From Actinomycetota bacterium (GTDB taxonomy: Bacteria > Actinomycetota > Acidimicrobiia > Acidimicrobiales > Aldehydirespiratoraceae), in contig JAAXHB010000123.1 of assembly GCA_012271125.1 (NCBI GenBank), forward strand, positions 1-5,663: 5,663 nucleotides of DNA. Direction: 5' to 3'. The position numbers were made by a program, and so were the translations under genes. The notes under the pieces are model-generated. The model made no database searches. It was not told where the DNA came from and saw nothing but the letters and a program-made list of their open reading frames with translations. Positions 1 to 4,305 of the stretch are shown here, piece after piece (positions within the stretch are counted from its first letter, which is position 1; every line of letters starts with the position of its first letter).

Positions 1-585
1 GCGGTCGCCGATGATGAGTTCACGCTGGCCGCGACCGATGGGGATGAGCGAGTCGATGGACTTGATGCCGGTTTGCATCGGCTCATGGACGGGTTGGCGT
101 CCGGTAATGCCAGGTGCTTGGACCTCCATACGCCGTGAGATGGGGTTGGAGAGGGGGCCTTTGCCGTCGACGGGTTCGCCGAGGGGGTTGACGACTCTGC
201 CGAGCAGGGAGTCGCCGACGGGGATTGAGAGGATTTCTCCGGTGGCTTGGACGGGTTGGCCTTCTTCGATGCCTTCGACTTCGCCGAGCACGACTGCGCC
301 GATGGAGTCTTCGTCGAGGTTTAAGGCGAGGCCGATGGCGCCGTTTTCGAAGCGCAGCATTTCGTTGACAGCGGCGTCGGGGAGGCCGGAAACTCGAGCG
401 ATGCCGTCGCCGACTTCGAGGACACGTCCGACTGTTGATTGGGACAGCTCAGGGGTGAAGCCGGCGAGGCTGTCACGGATGGCTGAGGCGATGTCGTTGG
501 TGTTGATCGTGAGGGTGTCTGACATTGTTGAATCTGACATGGTTGAATCTGACATGGTTGAATCTGACATGGTTAAATCTGACAT
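1..585 (-). CDS. atpA: ATP synthase F1 subunit alpha, N-terminal part (cut by window edge)
   Basis: Alpha subunit of the F1 head, which alternates with beta and carries the non-catalytic nucleotide sites. Only 195 codons are visible. The reading ends at GQRELIIGDR, just before the Walker A lysine expected next in the family. Visible hallmarks are TINTNDIASAIR near the start, VGRVLEVGDGIARVSGLP (beta-barrel domain), GRVVNPLGEPVDGKGP, and the ISRRMEVQAPGI and KSIDSLIPIGRGQ stretches. The start is unusual: five in-frame ATGs occur at 585, 570, 555, 540 and 525 within a 15-bp tandem repeat. By comparison with the family, the ordinary N-terminus corresponds to the ATG at 525 (MSDTLTIN). The purine-rich AGAAAGG and AGAAG sequences lie before 585, while 525 has no ribosome binding site of its own, so I chose 585. 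An in-frame TAA upstream rules out a longer start. The gene begins 28 nt after atpH and is part of the same operon. Confidence 0.96.
   Translation of the reverse strand, partial: MSDLTMSDSTMSDSTMSDSTMSDTLTINTNDIASAIRDSLAGFTPELSQSTVGRVLEVGDGIARVSGLPDAAVNEMLRFENGAIGLALNLDEDSIGAVVLGEVEGIEEGQPVQATGEILSIPVGDSLLGRVVNPLGEPVDGKGPLSNPISRRMEVQAPGITGRQPVHEPMQTGIKSIDSLIPIGRGQRELIIGDR
526..585 (-). repeat. 15-bp tandem repeat x4 encoding MSDST at the AtpA N-terminus
   Basis: Four adjacent 15-bp units lie at 571-585, 556-570, 541-555 and 526-540. They read ATGTCAGATTTAACC, then ATGTCAGATTCAACC twice, then ATGTCAGATTCAACA. The next eight bases, ATGTCAGA, begin the ordinary AtpA start. Each unit adds the pentapeptide MSDST (MSDLT in the first) and a possible start codon. 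Copy-number change would alter protein length by five residues without breaking the frame. Confidence 0.97.
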
Positions 586-613
586 TGTTGCTTCTGTGCC
601 TTTCTTGTGTTAC

Positions 614-1144
614 TTAGGCGACTGAGGAGCGCATCTGGTTGAGACGGCGACGCAGGCTGCCGTCGATGACGTCGTCGCCGATTTCGGTGATGATTCCACC
701 TAGAACCGACGGATCGATGATGACCGAGATTTCAACATCGAGTCCGGTGGAGGACTTGATAGCATCGGCGAGACGGTTTTGTTGATCGTCGGTTAGGTCC
801 ACGGCTGAGCGGACACGTGCAACGCTGCGGTTGCGTTGTGCGGCGGCTTGGTCGATGGCGGCGTCGATGATTTCGAGCAGTTCCGACCCGCGACCGGCGG
901 CGACGACCATTGACAGGGCACCGGAGGTGGCGGGGCGTGCCTTGCGAGATAGCACCTCTTCGAGAACTGCCTGGCGGCGTTCGGGGGTGATAGCGGAGTC
1001 AGACAGAGTGGCTCGCAGCTCGGCGCTGGTGCGCAGTGTTTGAGCGACAACGGCGAGGTCACGTTCGACCGCGGCCTGGTCACCTTCGGCTTGGGCGGCT
1101 GCGAGGATGGCAGCGCCGTAACCGCGAGTGCGTTCGTCAGACAT
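614..1144 (-). CDS. atpH: ATP synthase F1 subunit delta
   Basis: Delta (OSCP-like) subunit of the peripheral stalk, which ties the top of the alpha3beta3 head to the b subunits so the head does not spin with the rotor. At 176 aa it has normal bacterial length. The N-terminal helical bundle begins with RGYGAAILAAAQ. The C-terminal signature is clear at about residues 141-167: VIIDPSVLGGIITEIGDDVI followed by DGSLRRRL, the family's glycine-glycine/IGD-VIDGS motif. It is a separate gene, unlike the b-delta fusion of mycobacteria. The ATG at 1144 is the only start that fits. It lies 27 nt after the atpF stop and has no Shine-Dalgarno sequence; the whole gap is made of two copies of a 14-bp AT-rich unit. 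Translation may depend on coupling to atpF or on a leaderless transcript. Confidence 0.97.
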   Translation of the reverse strand: MSDERTRGYGAAILAAAQAEGDQAAVERDLAVVAQTLRTSAELRATLSDSAITPERRQAVLEEVLSRKARPATSGALSMVVAAGRGSELLEIIDAAIDQAAAQRNRSVARVRSAVDLTDDQQNRLADAIKSSTGLDVEISVIIDPSVLGGIITEIGDDVIDGSLRRRLNQMRSSVA

Positions 1145-1145
1145 T

Positions 1146-1173
1146 ATTTATACGTCGCTATTTATACGTCGTT
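1146..1173 (-). repeat. 14-bp tandem duplication filling the atpF-atpH junction, with TATAAA boxes
   Basis: On the gene strand two units, AACGACGTATAAAT (1160-1173) and AGCGACGTATAAAT (1146-1159), differ by one base. They take up nearly the entire gap, include the last two bases of the atpF TAA stop, and end one base before the atpH ATG. Each contains TATAAA, which resembles a bacterial -10 element and stands out in GC-rich surroundings. There is no AGGAGG-like site. A weak internal promoter is possible, but I see no good -35 partner. Confidence 0.93.
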
Positions 1174-1888
1174 AGCTCTTGGAGGAGTTGGCGACTTCGT
1201 CGATGTAGGAATCTATGAGGCTGCTGTGGACTCCTGCGTCGAGGCTGGCACCGACTACACGCTCGGCTGCGCCGACGGCGATGGCTGAGACTTCGCCGCG
1301 GAGGTCGTCGATGGCTTGACGGCGGCTGGCTTCGATGTCGGCGGTGGCACGACTGCGCTGCTCGGCGATTTCAGCCTCGGCACGAGCCTGTAGGTCACGC
1401 TTGACCTGCTCGGCGGACTCGCGGGCTTCGTCGACGATTTTGGCAGCGGTTGCCTTGGCGTCGGCGAGTTGAGCCTCGTATTCGGCTTGGGTGCGCTGAG
1501 CGGCGGATTTGGCTTCGTCGGCGGCGTCTAGGTCGGAGCGGATTTTCTCGGCTCGCTTGTCCATGGCACCTTTGACGGCGGGCATGCCCTTCCAGACCAT
1601 GAATGCCAACAAGATCACGAAGGCGGCACCGCCCCAGATGATCTCGTCAAGCTCGGGAATGATCGGGTCGGGTGCTTCGACGCAGCCCTCGAGGTCGGAT
1701 TCGAACTTCTTGAAGACATCTTCGGGGCCGAACTCGACTTCGTGCAGGCTGCCGTATTCGGATTCGTATTTGTGGATTTTGCCGAATACGCAGCCGCCGA
1801 TGGACTCGCCGGCGGCGAAGGCTTGGCTGCTGACGCCAAGGGTTACAGCGGCGACGAGCACTGCTGAGGCGATGTAACGGCGCTTCAT
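1172..1888 (-). CDS. atpF: ATP synthase Fo subunit b with signal peptide and external domain
   Basis: Subunit b forms the peripheral stalk that links the membrane a subunit to delta. At 238 aa it is much longer than the usual 155-180. Residues 1-25 look like a cleavable signal peptide: MKRR, a hydrophobic stretch, then SQAFA before AGES. About 55 acidic residues follow, with two cysteines (C33, C69). The ordinary b-subunit part starts near residue 72 (PDPIIPELDEIIW), with a single membrane helix at about 84-99. A long charged Ala/Glu/Arg coiled coil runs over about 105-215, ending in the typical AIAVGAAERVVGASLD. After cleavage the mature protein would have its N-terminus outside, as expected for b. 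The ATG at 1888 has a strong AGGAGG site 5 nt upstream. It sits 29 nt after atpE. The b assignment is firm; the role of the external domain is unknown. Confidence 0.95.
   Translation of the reverse strand: MKRRYIASAVLVAAVTLGVSSQAFAAGESIGGCVFGKIHKYESEYGSLHEVEFGPEDVFKKFESDLEGCVEAPDPIIPELDEIIWGGAAFVILLAFMVWKGMPAVKGAMDKRAEKIRSDLDAADEAKSAAQRTQAEYEAQLADAKATAAKIVDEARESAEQVKRDLQARAEAEIAEQRSRATADIEASRRQAIDDLRGEVSAIAVGAAERVVGASLDAGVHSSLIDSYIDEVANSSKS
1747..1795 (-). repeat. Inverted repeat (hairpin) inside atpF
   Basis: The arms at 1747-1761 (GGCTGCCGTATTCGG on the plus strand) and 1782-1795 (CCGAATACGCAGCC) pair with one bulged C. They give a 9-bp uninterrupted helix plus 5 more pairs around a 20-nt loop. 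It lies in the part of atpF that codes for the external domain (about residues 32-47). No U-tract follows on the gene strand, so it is not a classical terminator. It could be an mRNA structure affecting translation rate or decay, or chance. Confidence 0.7.
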
Positions 1889-1893
1889 GGGAA

Positions 1894-1899
1894 CCTCCT
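1894..1899 (-). promoter_or_regulatory. Strong ribosome binding site of atpF
   Basis: A perfect AGGAGG on the gene strand lies 5 nt before the atpF ATG at 1888. It fixes that start, and hence the presence of the signal peptide in the product. It is the best ribosome binding site in the window. Confidence 0.93.
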
Positions 1900-1917
1900 G
1901 TGTTGCCCTGCTCGGCT

Positions 1918-2178
1918 CTAGGCGGGCAAAAGCAGGATGAACACCACGAAACCGATGAGCGCGAGCGCTTCGGTGAAGGCGATTCCGAGGAACATCGTGG
2001 TGCGGACCATGCCGGCCGATTCGGGCTGGCGTGCCATCGATGAGATGGCGTTGCCGACGACAATGCCGATGCCTACGCCTGGGCCGACGGCTGCGAGGCC
2101 ATAACCGAGGCCGGCACCGATGGCTTTGAGGCCGTTGAGCATTTCGTCGGCACCTATTTGTGCAAGAAAACTTAACAC
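1918..2178 (-). CDS. atpE: ATP synthase Fo subunit c (proteolipid ring)
   Basis: Subunit c forms the rotating membrane ring; each copy carries one proton per turn. At 86 aa it has two membrane helices. Helix 1 holds the glycine-rich packing motif GPGVGIG (residues 32-38). The polar loop is ARQPE (49-53), which contacts gamma/epsilon. Helix 2 holds the ion-binding Glu70 in GIAFTEALALIGFV. The residues after Glu70 are Ala-Leu, not the Ser/Thr seen in sodium-binding rings such as that of Ilyobacter, so I infer proton coupling. The start is GTG at 2178, with AAGGAG 6 nt upstream; an in-frame TAA further up and the lack of other start codons exclude a longer form. It follows atpB after an unusually long 114-nt spacer, which may help give this subunit its needed excess over a and b. 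Confidence 0.97.
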   Translation of the reverse strand: MLSFLAQIGADEMLNGLKAIGAGLGYGLAAVGPGVGIGIVVGNAISSMARQPESAGMVRTTMFLGIAFTEALALIGFVVFILLLPA

Positions 2179-2184
2179 TGGTTT

Positions 2185-2190
2185 CTCCTT
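2185..2190 (-). promoter_or_regulatory. Ribosome binding site of atpE
   Basis: AAGGAG on the gene strand lies 6 nt before the GTG start at 2178. It supports GTG as the true start of subunit c. Confidence 0.9.
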
Positions 2191-2225
2191 GTGGGTTGAC
2201 TGGTTGGGTTGTTGTCGTTGATGAT

Positions 2226-2287
2226 GTTGTTGCTGATGTCGTTGTTGTCGTTATAAAGGTCGTTGCTGATGTCGTTGTCGTTATAAA
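2226..2287 (-). repeat. 30/32-bp imperfect tandem duplication in the atpB-atpE spacer
   Basis: On the gene strand the unit at 2258-2287 begins TTTATAACGACAACGACATC and its copy at 2226-2257 begins TTTATAACGACAACAACGAC. They are the same sequence apart from a 3-base insertion and a few changes near the end. The region is cytosine/adenine-rich (AAC, GAC and ATC triplets), almost free of G runs, and should be poorly structured as RNA. Each copy carries a TATAAC element that could serve as a -10 box. All frames lack a start codon on the gene strand, so it does not code for a small protein. The rest of the 2179-2292 spacer holds only the atpE ribosome binding site; no hairpin was seen. Confidence 0.9.
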
Positions 2288-2292
2288 CGTTT

Positions 2293-3069
2293 TTAGTGTT
2301 CAGGGTGCATGGCACCGCCGATGTAAACCGCGGTGAGGATCGTGAAGATGAATGCCTGCAGGAATGAGACGAGGATTTCGAAGCCGGTCATCAAGATGAG
2401 CATGACGAAGGGGAGGGCTGCGGCGACGTAGGCGGCGTCCCAGAGGGTGGCGGACAGGATTGCGAAGGTCACGAGCAGTAGGTGGCCGGCGACCATGTTC
2501 GCCCAGAGTCGGATTGCGAGAGAGAAGGGGCGCACCACGAAGGTGGAGACGAGTTCGATTGGGGTGACGATTAGGTATAGGGCTTTGGGGACGCCCGGCG
2601 GGAAGAGTGAGTTTTTGAGGTAGCCGAACAGGCCTTGGTGTTTGACGCCTAAGAAGTTGTAGATGGCCCAGACCAGCACGGCGAGGGTGATGGGCATTGC
2701 CATGCGGCTGTTGGCGGGGAATTGGATGAAGGGGATGACTTCGGTGATGTTGGAGAACAAGATGAAGAAGAACATCGTGGTGAGGAAGGGCAGGAACTTT
2801 TTGCCCTCGGGTCCGATGGTCTGCATGATTACGGACTCTTCGACGAAGTTGATGCCGGATTCGGCGACATGTTGGACGCCGGCGGGCACGAGCGTGGCGC
2901 GTTGGCGACCGGCCATGGCGAAGATCGCCATCGTGACGAGGGTTGAGGCGATGTAGATGAGGACGGTTTTGTTGATGGCGAAGACGGTGCCGTCGAACCA
3001 GATGGTGGGCCAGTCAAAGAGGTGACTGATTGGCGGGAACTCGAGGGCGAAGATGTTGACGGGGTTCAC
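2293..3069 (-). CDS. atpB: ATP synthase Fo subunit a (proton channel)
   Basis: Subunit a provides the two proton half-channels beside the c ring. At 258 aa and with five to six hydrophobic segments it is typical. The essential arginine is Arg187 in RPFSLAIRLWANMVAGH, matching E. coli R210. His196 and Glu231 stand where E. coli has E219 and H245, the known reciprocal His/Glu swap that also occurs in mitochondria. The C-terminal QAFIFTILTAVYIG motif (238-251) is the family signature, and the protein ends in a short HPEH tail. The start is GTG at 3069, 32 nt after the atpI stop. There is no real Shine-Dalgarno sequence; the region in front is a 17-bp tandem duplication. No good alternative start exists before the first hydrophobic segment. 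Confidence 0.97.
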   Translation of the reverse strand: MNPVNIFALEFPPISHLFDWPTIWFDGTVFAINKTVLIYIASTLVTMAIFAMAGRQRATLVPAGVQHVAESGINFVEESVIMQTIGPEGKKFLPFLTTMFFFILFSNITEVIPFIQFPANSRMAMPITLAVLVWAIYNFLGVKHQGLFGYLKNSLFPPGVPKALYLIVTPIELVSTFVVRPFSLAIRLWANMVAGHLLLVTFAILSATLWDAAYVAAALPFVMLILMTGFEILVSFLQAFIFTILTAVYIGGAMHPEH

Positions 3070-3076
3070 AGGCAGG

Positions 3077-3110
3077 CTCTGATGCTACGGGGTCTCTGTT
3101 GCTACGGGGT
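3077..3110 (-). repeat. 17-bp tandem duplication across the atpI stop codon
   Basis: Gene-strand units ACCCCGTAGCAACAGAG (3094-3110) and ACCCCGTAGCATCAGAG (3077-3093) differ by one base. The upstream unit contains the last two codons and TAG stop of atpI; the second copy repeats them in the untranslated gap before atpB. Because the stop lies in the first copy, the 17-bp duplication leaves the AtpI protein unchanged. Confidence 0.95.
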
Positions 3111-3593
3111 GACGGTGCCGGCGGGCACAGGGTCTGGTGTGGTTTTAGATTTGGGGGCGGTTTTGGGGGCGAGGCCTGGGTAGGCGAGCGACGCTGACAC
3201 GTAACGGGTTTCGGTGATGAGCAAGCCGAGGTGGGTTACGAGCAGTGCTACGGCGAAGGGCAAGATGTCGACGCTGCCGCGGATTGGGACGATGACTGCG
3301 GTGAGCACGCCGAGGCGTAAGAGGAAGCCGGCCATGACCGTGCCCATTAGTGCTGTGCTTGCTTGATTTGGGCTTGCTTGATTTGGTCCGCCTATGCGTG
3401 CGCCGATTGTTATAGCGGCTGCGCCGATTCCGAAGTTGACGACGACGATGGCAAGAGCGAGTGCGACTGAGATGAGGCCGCTGACGCCCCAAAAGATGAC
3501 GCCTATGGCGAGTAGCGGCATGGCAAATAGCCATGAGCGCTTTGCCATGTGGCGGGCGATGAATATTTCTGGGTCTTGTTCGGGGGTGCTCAT
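3102..3593 (-). CDS. atpI: ATP synthase subunit I (AtpI family membrane protein)
   Basis: AtpI-type proteins are non-stoichiometric Fo partners thought to help assemble the c ring or move magnesium. This 163-aa protein has the expected four hydrophobic segments at about residues 20-37, 38-63, 81-104 and 109-128. Its position directly before atpB also matches. Family assignment rests on this and the general look of the sequence (RLGVLTAV, TRYVSASL), not on a sharp motif. The start chosen is the ATG at 3593, whose ATGA overlaps the stop of the preceding gene by 4 nt, implying coupled translation; a longer frame up to 3719 only shadows that gene. Two tandem duplications mark it: PNQAS twice (residues 70-79) in the loop between segments 2 and 3, and APKT/APKS in the Pro/Lys/Thr-rich tail (142-163). 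Confidence 0.85.
   Translation of the reverse strand: MSTPEQDPEIFIARHMAKRSWLFAMPLLAIGVIFWGVSGLISVALALAIVVVNFGIGAAAITIGARIGGPNQASPNQASTALMGTVMAGFLLRLGVLTAVIVPIRGSVDILPFAVALLVTHLGLLITETRYVSASLAYPGLAPKTAPKSKTTPDPVPAGTVTP
3148..3171 (-). repeat. 12-bp tandem duplication in the AtpI C-terminal tail
   Basis: The plus-strand units GATTTGGGGGCG (3148-3159) and GTTTTGGGGGCG (3160-3171) differ by one base. They encode the APKT-APKS pair in the disordered, proline/lysine-rich tail after the last membrane segment. Confidence 0.8.
3357..3386 (-). repeat. Perfect 15-bp tandem duplication in atpI (PNQAS twice)
   Basis: Two identical plus-strand copies of GCTTGCTTGATTTGG lie at 3357-3371 and 3372-3386. They encode PNQAS-PNQAS in the loop between predicted membrane segments 2 and 3. 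The lack of any difference between copies, even at third codon positions, suggests a recent event. Confidence 0.97.
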
Positions 3594-3943
3594 TGGGTGG
3601 CGACCTTGTAGGTGGCGCGGCGCTCGGCTAGTGCTTGGTTCATTGACTTTTTGTAGTCGGAATAGAACTTGATTGCCTGATAGCCAAAGACGAACAGCAC
3701 TAGTGCCAGGGTTATCCAAGGGAATGAACCGATGCGGCTGTCTAGGAACCAGCCGAAGAGTCCGAAGATCGCGGGTGTTGCGATCATCTCAAAGGCTTTG
3801 GCGAAGGCGTCGCCTGCGCCCTGCTTTAGCTTCTTGTCTTCGATGTTCTTTGGCATTGCGTTTTTTGGCATTGCGTTTTTTGGCATTGCGAATGCCTTGG
3901 CGAAGCGACTACCTCGCTGCTGACTTTTGTCGTCGTTGGTCAC
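3590..3943 (-). CDS. atpZ: AtpZ-like small membrane protein of the ATP synthase operon
   Basis: This matches the AtpZ / ATPase_gene1 type: a short protein with a two-helix hairpin. The hairpin runs from MIATPAIFGLFGWFLDSRIG (about 53-72) into PWITLALVLFVFGYQAIKFY (75-94), then a basic tail. The LFGWFLDSRIGSFPW turn is the familiar part. AtpZ and AtpI work together in other bacteria, and here their genes overlap by 4 nt. At 117 aa the N-terminus is longer than usual: a hydrophilic stretch with MPKNA repeated. The frame opens with GTG at 3943, 2 nt after the rpmE stop, without a ribosome binding site. A second candidate is the ATG at 3886, with AAGG 8 nt upstream, and ATGs at 3871 and 3856 follow in the repeat. 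I list the longest form; the true start is unsettled. FAKAF occurs twice (14-18 and 47-51). Confidence 0.8.
   Translation of the reverse strand: MTNDDKSQQRGSRFAKAFAMPKNAMPKNAMPKNIEDKKLKQGAGDAFAKAFEMIATPAIFGLFGWFLDSRIGSFPWITLALVLFVFGYQAIKFYSDYKKSMNQALAERRATYKVATQ
3854..3890 (-). repeat. 15-bp tandem repeat encoding MPKNA in the AtpZ-like protein
   Basis: Two identical plus-strand units CATTGCGTTTTTTGG lie at 3854-3868 and 3869-3883, followed by a partial third (CATTGCG, 3884-3890). On the gene strand they encode MPKNA-MPKNA-MPKN and place three ATGs at 3886, 3871 and 3856. Each unit also carries a run of six A, itself a slippage-prone tract. Confidence 0.96.
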
Positions 3944-3945
3944 GC

Positions 3946-4218
3946 TTATTCGTCGGCGGCGCCGCGGGAGCGTTTGCGCTGTCCGTAACGTCGTTCGAAG
4001 CGTTCAACGCGGCCGGCGGTGTCGACGATTTGCATTGTGCCGGTGAAGAACGGGTGGCTGGCGCTTGAGATTTCGACCTTTGCCAGCGGGTAGGTGTTGC
4101 CGTCTTCCCATTCGACGGTGAGGTTGGTCGCAATCGTGGAGCGGGTCAAAAACGACACGTCAGCTGCCTGATCAGCGAACACGACCAGTCGATATTCAGG
4201 GTGGATATCGGACTTCAT
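3946..4218 (-). CDS. rpmE2: Ribosomal protein L31, type B (zinc-free)
   Basis: Large-subunit protein L31 of the bridge region between ribosomal subunits. This 90-aa form begins MKSDIHPEYRLVVFADQ and continues with FLTRSTIATNLTVEWEDG, TYPLAKVEISSASHPFFTG and VDTAGRVERFERRYG, all family signatures. It lacks the cysteines that bind zinc in type A L31, so it is the C-minus form, which in other actinobacteria can replace the zinc form when zinc is scarce. Here it occupies the rho-proximal site usual for the housekeeping rpmE, so it may be the only L31; that is inference. I start at the ATG at 4218, which fits the family exactly; a TTG at 4242 would add eight atypical residues. The ribosome binding site is weak. 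The stop is 2 nt before the next gene. Confidence 0.95.
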   Translation of the reverse strand: MKSDIHPEYRLVVFADQAADVSFLTRSTIATNLTVEWEDGNTYPLAKVEISSASHPFFTGTMQIVDTAGRVERFERRYGQRKRSRGAADE

Positions 4219-4305
4219 GAGAGTTCTTATTCTACGGGGCAAGTTTGGGATTGGCTCAGGGCTAGCGGGGAGATTTGGGCTGGTGTCGTGGGTTCGTGTG
4301 GGTGG
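4219..4305 (-). other. rho-rpmE intergenic region
   Basis: An 87-nt gap on the gene strand, cytosine/adenine-rich near rho (ACCCACACGAACCCACGACA), then more mixed. C-rich, G-poor, unstructured RNA of this type is what Rho proteins bind in general, so autoregulation is conceivable. No hairpin with a U-tract was seen. The only promoter-like element is TAGAAT near rpmE. Confidence 0.5.
4229..4234 (-). promoter_or_regulatory. Possible -10 element before rpmE
   Basis: TAGAAT on the gene strand lies 10 nt before the rpmE ATG at 4218. A transcript begun from it would have a leader of only a few bases, which is compatible with the near-absence of a ribosome binding site and with the leaderless mRNAs common in actinobacteria. 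No convincing -35 box is seen, so this is weak. Confidence 0.3.

Noticed and set aside
1..585. atpA as a pseudogene
   Set aside because: It stops only because the window ends; every visible motif up to GQRELIIGDR is normal.
11..625. 204-codon open frame on the plus strand
   Set aside because: It is the antisense shadow of atpA; the minus-strand reading gives an unmistakable alpha subunit, while this one gives Met/Ser/Arg-rich sequence. The MVESD repeats at its end merely mirror the MSDST repeat.
2226..2287. CRISPR-like array or small coding gene in the atpB-atpE spacer
   Set aside because: Only two directly adjacent copies with no spacers between them, and no start codon in any gene-strand frame.
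3594..3719. Upstream extension of atpI to 3719
   Set aside because: The extra 42 residues lie wholly inside the atpZ-like gene and resemble nothing. The ATGA overlap at 3590-3593 gives a proper start.
4219..4242. TTG start adding eight residues to L31
   Set aside because: The family starts at MKSDIHPEYR; the extra residues are not typical and no ribosome binding site precedes the TTG.
4219..4305. Terminator between rho and rpmE
   Set aside because: No GC-rich hairpin with a U-tract is visible on the gene strand.
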